The notes beneath the pieces are model-generated. The model ran no database searches and had not been told where the DNA came from. It saw nothing but the letters and a program-made list of their open reading frames with translations. This document shows, one piece after another, positions 10,801 to 20,960 of a stretch of 64,000 nt of DNA. This stretch comes from Arctopsyche grandis (lineage: Eukaryota > Arthropoda > Insecta > Trichoptera > Hydropsychidae). Position 1 is the first letter of the stretch. Each line of letters begins with the position of its first letter. The DNA lies in assembly GCF_051622035.1 (NCBI RefSeq), contig NC_135362.1, positions 15,413,501 through 15,477,500 of the forward strand. Reading direction: 5' to 3'. A program made the position numbers and the translations under genes.

Positions 10801-13800
10801 ATAAGTTGCCAGAAGTTTAATAAGAGAAAGAAATTTTCGAAATGCCAAATTACATTTGGCCAATGTTAATATTACATTAATAATACGATGAATCACTTGA
10901 CGCCAGTAGTTCACACGACTTTTCAATTCTGACGAGATATATTCATCCATTGTCTCAGAATTTTTCCACAAATCGTACGTACAACAGGATTTAGTGTGTA
11001 CTTGAGATTTTTCGAGAATTGAAATTTTTTTTGAAAGTCCTCTCCAGTCTTGTATGCCTTTAACCCAAGAGGAATTATAATATATTTTTTTTTTGTCAGC
11101 AAAAAGCCAACACGGTTCACAGTACGCTCTATTCAGTTTTACCGAGTAACCTAGCCACGTCCTTTGTATTTCAATCCCAGACTGGTTGGTCCACTTAAAA
11201 TATTTTTTAGAAAAGCATCTTTTTCCAACGAGGTCTCGAGGAAAAGATACAAGATCAGGTTGACAAGTACCGTGATTCAATATAAATTTCCTCAGATTAG
11301 TGTCATTTTCTGTCAGCTCATTTGTGTAATGTCCTCGGTCAGTCGGATATTTTTCTTGAAGAAGGAACCTTATAAATGAATCGACCACTTCACCAGAAAT
11401 GTTTGAGGAAGAAGAGCTAGGCTCAGTCGACTGAATTTCTGCAACAGTTAAGTTCGCCGTATTGTCCGTAACTGCTGGTTCAATTACATCGGTATTGCTC
11501 AAAGGAGAGCTAGGTTGTTTTTCTGATAAAACTGCTGGAGGACTTAATTCCACTATGTCACTAGAGGCTTTGAAAAATTTGTGGATTTTAGTCAATTTCG
11601 ATGAACTCGCGATTTGAGTATATTTTCGCTTTCGAGATTCTGCTCCACTGAATTTTTTCTTAAAACTACTCATATTAAAAAAATATATGTATCGCTAACA
11701 CAATGGTACACTTCACGTCACTTTACCCTGAGCAATGAGTTAGTTTTTATATTTTATTTTTATTTTACATATATACCAGGAAGGCCTTACAGGTAAATCC
11801 CAATGCGCCTTCCTGGCCAATTACAAATACAAATGCAGCATTTTTTTATTAAAAGTCGTTGAATTGCGAGACACTGAAAAAACTCGCAAATTAACGAGAC
11901 ATCTATGAATTGTACATAATTTTTTATTGTACATCCATCAAATTTCAAATAGTGGTGACATAGTAGGTAGGAAGGATTTTTAGCCAATTTTTTTTCCGGG
12001 AACCGTTTCAACAATGAAATCAGAGAAAATTGGCAAACTCTGATAGGAAACGATCAACCTGGAGTCACAAATCCAAGTCTGACCAACAGCATACTCTGAA
12101 AAATTCATTTTCATTCAGGGATAGAACCCGGCACCTTCTTGACGGTAAGCAGAAGCTTAACGTCCGAGCTATGCTGCTGGCTATGCTACAATGATCAAAC
12201 ACGTTTCGGGAGCTAGTTTTAATGATAATCAATCGCGATCCGATTCCAGAGCGTGTTCAAAATCAACTGAAGAAAAGTCTGAACGAACACAATGATTTTA
12301 TGAGTAAAGTTGTAAAATTGACATATTTTGGTCGCGTTCTATGATTTATTAATGGAAAGACGTTATACTTATGTTGAAAAAAAGGTCGACCCATTATAAA
12401 ACCGACATGCTTTTGACTTTTATGACGGTCTGCAATAAAATAATTTTGGTCGGAGCGCCAGCGGCGCCCTCGAAGTCTCGGCGCCCCCCCGCATTGCGGG
12501 GTCTGCGGGCGCGGTAGTTACGCCACTGGTGCACTGACAAAATGTACCCGTGACAAAATGTTCACGCGACAAAATGTCCACGGAAATAATGTTCAAGCGA
12601 CAAAATGTTCAAAAATCCTAAATTTTCCTATTTTAGTCGAAAAAGTAACTTTTTATTGTATTATATTTATCGATGTATATGGTATCTTGTACTGGTACTT
12701 TTTATCGTATACATCGCGGGCGTTATTAAATTTGTATAAATGACAGGTGTTCTCAACCGTATCCAATATTTACTTATTTAAATTGAAAAAAAAAACTTTC
12801 TAAGCGTATGAACTGCAGATTACATTGAATTAGTTTTTATGGCAGGGCTTCTCAACCGTCTCCAAAATTTTCTTTATTTCAAATGAATAATTTACTGCCT
12901 ACCATATAAACTAATTCAATGTAATCTGCAGTTCATACGCTTAGAAAGTTTTTTTTTTCAATTTAAATAAGTAAATATTGGATACGGCTAAGAACCCCTA
13001 ACATTTAAATTAATTCAATGACATCTTAAAATGATATTCAATGAGTCACAATGACATTCGCTTAAAATGTAATTGTTCAATTTAAATAAGAATATGTTGG
13101 TACGGTTGAGAACACCTGTAATTTATACTAATTTAATAACATCCGCGATGTATACGATAAAAAGTACCATATACATCGATAAATATAATTCAATAAAAAG
13201 TTACTTTTTCCATTAAAAATTTAGGATTTTTGAACATTTTGTCGCGGGTACATTTTGTCGCGTGAACATTTTGTCGCGGGTACATTTTGTCAGTGCACTA
13301 ATTTTCGGGTACATTTTGTCGTTGAACCTTTTGGACTTACACCAATTGTCGTGTAACCCATGGACAATGTGAAGAAGTATTAGTGAGGTTTAAAATTTCT
13401 TGTCTGAATAGTAATATGATGACTAAATAATATTCATCATCATCATTATCATTATTGACAGTTGTAATTTCACTGTTAGATAAAGGTGTATTCGATGTGG
13501 TTCCAATCTTCTCTATTGTGGTCGGCATTTATCCATCCAATAATATAATATTTTCGGTACTTACCGGTTTGAAGTGTAGAGCAACGTAATTCTTCACATG
13601 TTTCTTTCAAAGTATCTCTTTCTTGTAACAGGCTGTCTTTTTCTCTTTGTAAAGCAGATGCTTTAGTAGCAATCTTTTTGTTTTCAATCTCTAGTTTGTC
13701 AGCTTTAGTTATTTCAGCATCCAATTTTTCGTGCGAATCAGAAACCTAAATTATGAATAAAATATTATTTCCATTCTTTTCTAATACAAAAATACAACTG

Positions 13801-16800
13801 AGAAAAAAGTACCTGTTTCTTATAAATTTCCAATTGAGATTTTAGAACAGTACATTTTTTGGCATCTTCTTCGTGTTCGATACTTCTTTGAACATATTCC
13901 ACATTTTTTTGTTCTAAAATTTTCACTTGCTTTTTTAAATCTACATAATCTTCCATTTTTTTTTTGAAACTTTCAATCGTCGCTTCATAATTAGACATTC
14001 TATCAGCAGATTCTCTGAGAGCGTCAACTTCGTCTTTTAACTGCGCAGACTCGGAGGCAGCAATCTAAAATTAATATTAATAGTATAGTCTTAATATGTA
14101 ACTGTAGCATCCCTTTTAAATTATTATAGAAGTACGGATAGTAAATAAATCACCTGTAACTCTTCAATTTTAGCATACAATGAAATGATTTCTTTCTCTT
14201 GCATTATTGTTTTGGCTTTATAGTCATCGCGTGCTGTTTCTATTTTAAAAAGTTCATCTTTTAAGGAATCAACCTGTCTTCGCATGTCATTATAACGAAC
14301 TGTGCCAGACAGTGCTGGTCCTATGGATTCACCACAATCGTCAACTGATTCTGATATATAATAAGATCCTTCTTGTAATTTGGATTGCAACTTTTGATTT
14401 TCACTACTCAATGTCATTTTTTCTTCCATCAACACTCTTACCTGAAATTTTAGTTTTTTCTTACTATAAAATTTCATACAAAATACTTTTGCAATTTCAT
14501 ATACTTAATAACTCACTTGAAGATCTAATTCATGACAACGCTGGGCTTTTGCTTCTAATTCAGATTGAAAACGAGCAGCATTTCCACCTAATTCAAGACT
14601 AATGCTCGATCTATTTCTATTGTGAATACTGGATTCTAGCTCCTATAAAAAATAATAGAAAATTACATATTTAGAGGTCGTTTATATTATTATATGTACA
14701 TACATATGTTATGTATAAGCACTAAAATTTACCTGTATTGCTTGCATTATGGATCTCTGACAAGAAATTTCCAATTGCATTATCCGTCTTATATACTCTT
14801 CTTTTTGATCACAGTTTACAGCACAACCTTGAAAACAACGACGTTTGAAATATAAAAAAAATAACAGAATCAACATCGCAACAATATATGTATTGTATAT
14901 TAGAGGTACCAATAAGAAATCGCGCATTTTACGAACAGATGTTTGAGTTCAGTTTGTGTACAGACACGGTGAAGGAAGCATCTCTGTAAGCTTTTTTCTT
15001 CGTAGACAAATTGTTAAACATTATTTATGAGCAATAAATTTCATTTTATTGTTAAGGGTAAAAATTCCCAAACCCGAAGCAGACAGAGAACACTCCAGAC
15101 ATTGCATGCTGCTTTTCTTTGATCAGAGCTTGAACGCTAGCAAGGCCACTAAAGCCATTAATGAAATTTATGGTCAAGTGCTTTCAGTCCACCAATGTCA
15201 ATTTTGGTTTAAAAGATTTAAATTAGGTAATAAGAAATTTAAATGATGCGCCAAAATCAGGACGACATACAAATTTTGATGATGACGTATTAAAATCCCT
15301 GGTAAAATCCCAGTAACTATCGGAGAAACTCGCATGTCCATGGTCCACTGTGCAATTACACTTGAAGCGCATCGGCAAATTGAATAGAATGGGAATTTGG
15401 TTGCCGCATGACCTCTCCCAGGATAACTAAGACGAGCGGAGAAACACTTGCACTACTTTGTTGTCAAGACAAAGAATTCGTCCTTTTTTACACCTGGGGA
15501 CGAAAAATGGATCGTTTACGACAACGTTAGTCGGAAAAAACAATGGTCGTCTCCAAATCAAACACCCATTCCATCCCCTAAGTCAGGGCTGACCCTTTGA
15601 AAACTTCTTTTATGCATTTGGTGGGATGTATGTGGAATAATCCATTATGAATTGCTAAAACCGGGCGAAACAGTTACAGCCGAAGTTTATTGTCAACAAT
15701 AGGAAAGATTAAAACAGAAATTAAAAGATAAACGTCCAAGTTTATTTAACAGAAAAGGAATAATTCTTCAACATGACAATGCCCGGCCTCACAAGGCAAG
15801 AATGACATGCGAAAAAATTCAGGAGTTAAATTGGGAGGTTCTACCACATCCTCCATATTCGCCAGACCTCGCCCCATCCGATTATTACCTTTTCAGGTCC
15901 ATGGGGCATACTTTAAGAGAAAAACGATTTCGAAATGCGGCCGATATCGAAAACCACTTGAACGAGTATTTTAATTCAAAAACAGCGAGTTGTTTCAAAA
16001 AGGGAATCGAAAAGCTACAAGAGCAATGGGAAAGAGTCGCAAATGATGACGGAAATTATATTATACTAGTGAATAGCCCGATGAAATATCATCGCATGGG
16101 TATAAAATTATTATATACCCGTATAAAACTAAAAAAAAAATCCGGAACTGGAACCGTTATTTTCGTAGACTCTCATAGATAGTTTTCAATTCTTTATTTG
16201 TAATAATTTTCAATTCTTAAAGTTAACGTTAACAAAATGTAATATTTTCCGATTATACACAAACGGTCATTGACCTCGTAACGTTGAATATTATAATTAC
16301 ACATAACAAATTACGTGCATATACATATGATGTGTATTTACAACACGTATTCTGGGCGAGGATATGGCATGCGACGCGAGCTCGTGAGGGCCATTGCGTT
16401 TAGATCGGAGGGTCCGAGGTTCGATTCCCGGCGCCCGCGGTGAATGGAAATCAATTTTTTTCTCGAATATCGTCAAAATATAAATAATTTAAATTATAAT
16501 TATAATTTAATTGAAAATAAATACACAAAAAAATGGTTCAAAACCTCGCTAAATGAAATTATTAAAATTACGTATTTTTATATGGCGAAAAGGAATATTT
16601 CAATTAATGTTTAAAAAAAAAGGCGACATGAAAAATTGGATTTGGCGTGATGTCCGAGACCATTAGCTCAATTTAGACCCATATTCAGGCTATTTGGGGT
16701 GATCGGTTCGAGTCGCGACAAAGTCGTCTCGTCGAAAAATTAATTAATCGATTTTTATCGATTCGTTCATTATATTCGGCGAGAGTTAGGATACACACAC

Positions 16801-18742
16801 ACACACACCCACACATACACAGATTACCGTCTTTATATATATGACTAGTGTTAGACCCGTTGATTTCAACGGGTGGTTTCGAAAAGGAATTGAAACTCGA
16901 ATAAAAATAAAGTTAAAGATATTGAATCGACTGGTTTCGGAAAGAAATTGATGCACGAATTACGAATGACAAATTACGAAGTGATTACGAATTACGAATT
17001 ACATTTTGTGTATCGCCGACGCCTCCGGCACCCCGGGGCCTTCGCCCCCGGCGCTTCCGTCGCTCCGGGACCTTCGGCCCCGGCGCCCCCAATGCTTTCG
17101 GCACCCCGGGGCCTTCGCCCCCGGCGCTTCCGTCGCTCCAGGACCTTCGGCCCCAGCGCCGCCGACGCCTCCGGCGCCCCCAATGCTTTCGGCACCCCGG
17201 GGGCTTCACCCCCAGCGCCCCCGATGCCTCCGGCACCCCGGGGGCTTCGCCCCCAGCGCCGCCGGCGCCTCCGGCGCCCCCAATGCCTTCGGCAGCCCGG
17301 GGGCTTCGCCCCCAGCGCCGCCGGCGCCTCCGGCGCCCCCAATGCCTTCGGCAGCCCGGGGGCTTCGCCCCTAGCGCCCCCGATGCCTCCGGCACCCCGG
17401 GGGCTTCGCCCCCAGCGCCGCCGACGCCTCCGGCGCCCCCAGCGCCCCCAATGCCTTCGGCACCCCGGGGCCTGAAAAAACCGGGAAACTGAAAAACTAA
17501 AAAAATGAAAAAAATGAAAAAACTGAAAAAATGAAAAAAAAAAATGAAAAAACTGAAAAAATGAAAAAAATGAAAAAACTGAAAAAATGAAAAAAATGAA
17601 AAAACTGAAAAAATGAAAAAAATGAAAAAACTGATAAAATGAAAAAAATGAAAAAACTGAAAAAATGAAAAAAATGAAAAAACTGAAAAAATGAAAAATG
17701 TGAAAAAAAAAAATTTGTTCCCCATACTGGTTGATTCATCATGTTCGGCGAGAGTTAGGACACACACACACACACAGATTACCGTCTTTATATATATGAT
17801 GGTACCATGTACATAATTATAAAATAAATACATTTTAATGCCGTTTTTTAAAATACGCGATTTCTTATTGGTACCGCTAATATATACACATAATTACCTA
17901 AAATCAATTGTAGAAGCCGGCCCAATTCATCGATGTCTCCCTTTTCTGCTATTTTATTCACATCTGGTTTCGGAAATTCTACAAGGCTCAAGCTCAACAC
18001 ATCTTGATAATAATCTGAAAAGAAAAAAACTAAATGTCTAGTTCTAACACAACCAAAGCTACTGTGGAAGGTATTAAAACAAATACTATACATGAACGTG
18101 AGTATGTAAGCTATGACAAAATGACGATGTATGTAGTTTCATAATAAGGCTAAATTTTACATAGACATAAAATAAATCAACATCCCTTTTAATTTTACAT
18201 AGTCATAAAATAAACCAACAGTTTTAAATACATCTTGATGCTCGTAAAACATATCAAATTACCAATAATACGTTCAACAATTTTCTTTAGATTGCTGACT
18301 TTAAGTCTCCAATTGGAACCGACGTCTGCTTTGATTTTAGAATTCCAGTTTGGGGTAAAAAAGTCAGGCGCTATCTGGGTCAAAGCTTCGGCCATCAGAA
18401 CACCATCCGAAATTTCTAAACAATTCAAATAAGCAATGTAAGCATGTAGATAAGAGATAGCGTAAATATTGCAATGTGAGAGTACATAAAAGAAACAACA
18501 GTTTCAGTTGTAGTGTAATCGACACGGACACGAGCACCATTCGAGTTGGTGTGGTGGCGGTGTGATGTGTCGGTGAGGTGTCGGTGAGATGTCGGTGAGG
18601 TGTCGGTGAGGTGTCGGTGAGGTGTCGGTGAGGTGTCGGTGAGGTGTTGGTGAGGGGTCGGAATACCGTTGTCGACGGAGGCCGCCTTAAGGTCGAGTGT
18701 GTTCAGCCACTGCGTCAGGCTCACGTGCAGTGGAGCCTCCAT
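7848..18742 (-). CDS. hook: Hook, dynein/cargo adaptor (complete, 12 exons)
   Basis: Exons in transcript order: 18667-18742, 18263-18415, 17898-18014, 14733-14827, 14517-14642, 14154-14441, 13813-14064, 13565-13745, 8760-8890, 8478-8667, 8232-8405, 7848-8161. All joins keep phase, giving 698 residues, close to the usual 680-730. Residues 1-147 form the N-terminal HOOK domain ([38 protein letters not shown]), which binds dynein light-intermediate chain. From about 150 to 600 there is long coiled coil, with the family's [38 protein letters not shown] and TCEELRC segments. The C-terminus ends [13 protein letters not shown], expected to bind FTS/FHIP partners. ATG 18742 was chosen because it directly precedes the HOOK domain. 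Hook proteins link endosomes and other cargo to dynein. Introns 3 and 8 are swollen by transposons, but exons and splice sites are intact. Confidence 0.95.
9157..11673 (-). pseudogene. hAT transposase (ZMYM1/DUF4371 type) with one in-frame stop
   Basis: The reading frame opens at 11673 and is interrupted by a single TAG at 9508-9510; the same frame continues to 9157. The two parts are 721 and 116 residues. After a low-complexity N-terminus comes a zinc-finger region ([29 protein letters not shown]). Next is the RNase H-like core with [23 protein letters not shown] and [16 protein letters not shown]. Past the stop lies the C-terminal dimerisation domain ([30 protein letters not shown]). The family cuts and pastes DNA with 8-bp target duplications. 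Only the stop separates the catalytic part from the dimerisation domain, so it is presumably inactive unless the stop is read through or is a sequencing error. Confidence 0.88.
11760..12190 (-). mobile_element. tRNA-derived SINE inside the hAT
   Basis: Reading the minus strand from 12190, a tRNA-like head carries an A-box-like TAGCTCGGACG and a B-box GGTTCTATCCC (RNA polymerase III internal promoter). About 350 bases later a 10-bp hairpin (GCCTTCCTGG stems at 11779-11820) and an A/T-rich tail end it. The size and order (tRNA head, body, 3' hairpin, A-rich tail) fit a SINE. The hairpin loop resembles that at 20573-20617. Confidence 0.6.
15040..16190 (+). pseudogene. Dead mariner transposase (D,D34D) in hook intron
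   Basis: The N-terminal helix-turn-helix part ([33 protein letters not shown]) is read at 15049-15246. Catalytic motifs follow in changing frames: EKWIVYDN (~15505), [12 protein letters not shown] (~15765) and [13 protein letters not shown] (~15860), with 34 residues between the second and third Asp as in mariners. The C-terminal part continues to about 16120. Several stops and frameshifts (for example in 15246-15780) show it is long dead. Clear terminal inverted repeats were not found. It lies opposite to hook's transcription in intron 4 counted from the right (14828-17897). Confidence 0.85.
16355..16445 (+). repeat. tRNA-like SINE head
   Basis: It contains a good B-box, GAGGTTCGATTCCCGG, and ends CGCCC, which can pair with GGGCG at the start; the A-box (TGGCATGCGACGCG) is degenerate. 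The anticodon arm is not convincing, so this is more likely a SINE head than a working tRNA gene. A second B-box-like GGTTCGAGTCGCG lies at about 16706. Confidence 0.45.
16775..16844 (-). mobile_element. 5' end of a second Helitron copy
   Basis: On the minus strand TCATATATATAAAGACGG, a CA/TG-repeat and CCTAACTCTCGCCGAA reproduce the 5' end of the neighbouring Helitron at 17743-17799. It begins at the base immediately after the CTAG 3' terminus of that element. The rest of this copy is not recognisable, so it is truncated. Confidence 0.55.
17020..17475. repeat. GC-rich minisatellite with repeated hairpins
   Basis: Tandem, imperfect units of roughly 50-65 bases built from CGCCTCCGGCGCCCC, AATGCCTTCGGC and GGGGGCTTCGCCCCC. 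The last word is a perfect hairpin and recurs about every unit. All long ORFs here (Pro/Ala/Arg-rich on either strand) are products of base composition, not genes. GC content is far above the surroundings. Confidence 0.85.
17476..17713. repeat. A-rich minisatellite (TGAAAAAA units)
   Basis: About 240 bases of ACTGAAAAAATGAAAAAA-type units with a period near 23 bases. It abuts the GC-rich array directly, giving an abrupt switch from very GC-rich to very A-rich sequence. The minus strand reads as long Phe/Ser/His ORFs with no biological meaning. Confidence 0.85.
18550..18662. repeat. 11-bp minisatellite at the hook exon 1 donor
   Basis: About ten copies of GTCGGTGAGGT, with minor changes, lie in hook intron 1 and begin only a few bases from the exon 1 splice donor (intron starts at 18666). 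On the sense strand the array is C-rich (ACCTCACCGAC). An ORF reads through it but splicing removes it. Confidence 0.85.
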
Positions 18743-19065
18743 CTTGATCACTCTTAACTATCAACTATTGACTATCGCACTCCACGATGATTACGTTCCT
18801 GATGGTCTACGCCTCGACTGTCGCACTGACAGCACACGTCTGATTTCTGCTCTAGCACCATTTATTCCGACCATTTAGACTCGTACCAACTGCAGGAGAA
18901 ATGCTAACGAAGTGCAACTCGGAGAAAGATTTTAAATTTTAAATATTTAAAGATATATTCGAGTGAGTACATTTTTTACATCTTTGGTGGTATTCCTATG
19001 CAATACTTACTGCATATTTAATTGACGATAATGTATTACTTAAATCTGAATGGTCAACTACTATA
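18743..19065. promoter_or_regulatory. Presumed hook promoter and 5' UTR
   Basis: The region immediately upstream of the hook start codon on the minus strand. No clear TATA box is visible. It is moderately GC-rich near 18770-18880, then AT-rich. It is named for its position only. Confidence 0.35.
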
Positions 19066-19873
19066 GGTCTGTTCATACTTAACAGCACTGCACGGCTTCA
19101 GCACTGCACGACTCTGTTTCAAATATGTCATTTTATTACATTTTTATTCATATCTACCTACACGTCACGTTTACAGCACTTTGGCCGAGTGCAAAGCAAA
19201 ATCGGCTTACTTATACATTACAGGCCATGACGATACGGCGCAATATTGCTTACGTCGTATTGCCGAGTACTTTTAATTTGAATGCATACACGTGCATTCG
19301 TAGCTACGCGTCAGAATACAAGTCAGCAAAAATGTTTCGGTGTTTATCGAACGAAAAATTATGTATGTATAATCGCGTTGTTGTTGAAGAAGAAGCTCAA
19401 GAAGGCAATAAAAAAGCACGGAGGCGTTTTGATGTGCATCACATGTTAAAAATAGAAAAACCGAAGGAGAGTTTTGGACACTGTATAAGGAGTTTGTGGA
19501 TGATGGACGAAAATTTTTTGAATATTTCCGTAAAAAAATTTTTTTTTTTTAAATATTTGCGCCAAAACCATGTCGAAAGATTGAACAGCTGTCAACTGTC
19601 ACTATCGATAATTGGTCCAAAACAGCAAAGCGGCAGACTCGTGGCACATAATTCGCGTGTATATCTCCACGATGACCAAAAAGACGGATACGATACGTTG
19701 ACGGATGTTGCTGTAAGGTATGAACAGGAAATTTCGGGTAATGCTGTAAGCCTGCCGTGGCGTAAACGTGACAGTTGAAATGAACATACCCATACAAAAT
19801 GTACCTAAGAATACTTTTCGTACGGCCGGATACCTGCTGAAGTCGGTACGTGCTGACTAGGTATGAACAGACC
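19066..19873 (+). mobile_element. Harbinger-like DNA transposon remnant
   Basis: Terminal inverted repeats GGTCTGTTCATAC (19066) and GTATGAACAGACC (ending 19873) extend inward as related AGCAC/GTGCT sequence. Inside, about 19430-19520 in a frame different from the longest ORF reads GEFWTLYKEFVDDGRKFFEYFR in pieces, starting RRFDVH. This matches the N-terminal region of PIF/Harbinger transposases; frames change within it. The rest of the gene is missing, so this is an internally deleted, dead copy. A 3-bp duplication is not evident. Confidence 0.65.
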
Positions 19874-20572
19874 TCAAAAGGGGACCCAAGGATTTTTTTT
19901 GTTCGTGGACGGCCGCCTCGAGAAATTCGACCGCCGTGTGTTTTGCACATATGGACGGTGTGGCTCTGGATGGAGAAACTATAAAAATGATCGCGGTTTG
20001 TGGTCGAGCAGTAGTAGTAAGCTATCAATCGTGAAGTGATGACATCGTAGACTAAACAAAAGCATTCATAGTATAGAAATGCATAGTTTGTTGTCACACA
20101 TTATTTTAATAATTAAAACAAAGCACTCGGTCATCATTTTACATAAAATAAATTTCATAAAAATGACAGGTCTAAATTTTACCGTGCACGCAGAAAGACA
20201 GAACCTTAAACAAGACGAGAAAGGTTGAAGACAAGTTTATTTTTCAGGTCCTTATTGTAAGTAATTATTTTTAATTTTCTAATAATAACGAATTTTAAAT
20301 TAACACTTAATGATTTTCAATGCTGGATTGTCTTCGTTAAAAGAAATCGTTATATTTTTAATTATAAATCGTGAACACATTTTTATGGCTTCGCCCACGA
20401 TCAGTGTAAATCTTTCGTTGGATACATAAATTATTCATATACATACATAATCAATTTAAAAACTGATAATATTGTTTGCTCATTTTTTGTTTTTATTATA
20501 TGGTGATGCTCACTTTAATAGGAATTTAAATATTGTCTTTTGTTTATTTTATTTTATTTATTTTATTTTATT

Positions 20573-20617
20573 CTAAACAGACCATTGTGGCATAACAGGA
20601 ATTCCTAAAGCGCCACA
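20573..20617. repeat. 3' hairpin of a SINE/LINE-type tail
   Basis: GACCATTGTGGC and GCCACAATGGTC form a 12-bp stem around a 20-base loop (ATAACAGGAATTCCTAAAGC). It is preceded on the plus strand by TTTATTTTA repeats, the complement of an A-rich tail. The loop and tail parallel those of the SINE at 11760-12190, while the stem sequence differs. Confidence 0.5.
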
Positions 20618-20829
20618 ATGGTCAAAAAATATAACACAAAAAAAAAACAAAATAACAATTAAACTAAAATAATATACTCATCAATTATACATAAAAAAAA
20701 TACATTTGAATTTTTATATTTTTATATTATTTATATTTTTTTCACTCTATTTCTCTTTTATTATATTTTTATTCTGTATGTGTGCCATTATATGTATTTT
20801 AAATAAAATAAAATATATAAATGTGTAAT

Positions 20830-20960
20830 GGTAAAAATGACGAATGAGCTAAAAAAGAGCAAACGATTAATTGTCATATCGTGTTTCATCAAAAGTGCAA
20901 ATCGTGGAAAATTTGCCGATTCAGCGTACGAAAAAGTTTTTAATCAATCTACATATAAAG
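20830..20960 (+). repeat. Protein-like duplicated fragment, copy 1
   Basis: Read from ATG at about 20835 the frame gives SCFIKSANRGKFADSAYEKV. It resembles the translation at 23620-23745. Upstream and downstream there is no ORF continuity. It could be a relic of a transposon gene or of a duplicated exon; the family was not recognised. Confidence 0.3.

Larger units (their letters stand above)
9040..12528 (-). mobile_element. Nearly intact hAT transposon
   Basis: Terminal inverted repeats CAGTGGCGTAAC (9040) and GTTACGCCACTG (ending 12528) are flanked by a perfect 8-bp duplication GTGCACTG (9032-9039 and 12529-12536). Termini and duplication length are diagnostic of the hAT superfamily. It inserted into the left arm of the fold-back element: deleting it plus one duplication restores exactly the sequence of the opposite arm. 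It carries one transposase gene on the minus strand and a tRNA-derived SINE near its 5' end. Perfect target duplication and a nearly open gene suggest a recent insertion. Confidence 0.92.
8973..13358. mobile_element. Large fold-back element in hook intron, interrupted by a hAT
   Basis: The outer ends GGGGACGCGACAATTGG and the inverted GGTTACACGACAATTGG are flanked by CATGGACA on both sides (8965-8972 and 13359-13366), an 8-bp target duplication. Just inside are repeated GACAAAATGT words (CGACAAAATGTACCC and variants), mirrored at 13240-13325. The arms fold about a centre near 12870; for example CTTTCTAAGCGTATGAACTG at 12795 is answered by its complement at 12930. Removing the inner hAT leaves about 890 bases. 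It encodes nothing and is probably a non-autonomous DNA transposon of unassigned family. Confidence 0.75.
16845..17799 (-). mobile_element. Non-autonomous Helitron carrying two minisatellites
   Basis: On the minus strand it starts A|TCATATATATAAAGACGG (17799) and ends with a hairpin (ACCCGTTGA/TCAACGGGT, 16856-16875) followed by CTAACA-CTAG|T at 16845. A 5' TC, a 3' hairpin plus CTAG, and insertion between A and T without target duplication are Helitron hallmarks. It has no Rep/helicase gene. Its interior is an A-rich array (17476-17713) and a GC-rich array (17020-17475). It lies in a hook intron. Confidence 0.7.

Noticed and set aside
16355-16445. Functional tRNA gene
   Set aside because: B-box is good but the A-box and anticodon arm are degenerate; better read as a SINE head.
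17020-17475. CRISPR-like array
   Set aside because: Repeats are contiguous minisatellite units without unique spacers, in a eukaryotic intron.
16948-17492. Long Pro/Ala/Arg-rich ORFs on both strands
   Set aside because: They are products of a GC-rich tandem array inside a Helitron; all frames are open because stops need A/T.
17497-17833. Phe-rich ORFs on the minus strand
   Set aside because: Created by the TGAAAAAA minisatellite; no conserved protein looks like this.
18425-18751. 108-aa ORF extending hook exon 1 through His/Thr/Pro repeats
   Set aside because: The reading runs into an intronic minisatellite; splicing at AACG|GTATTC restores the conserved HOOK domain in phase.
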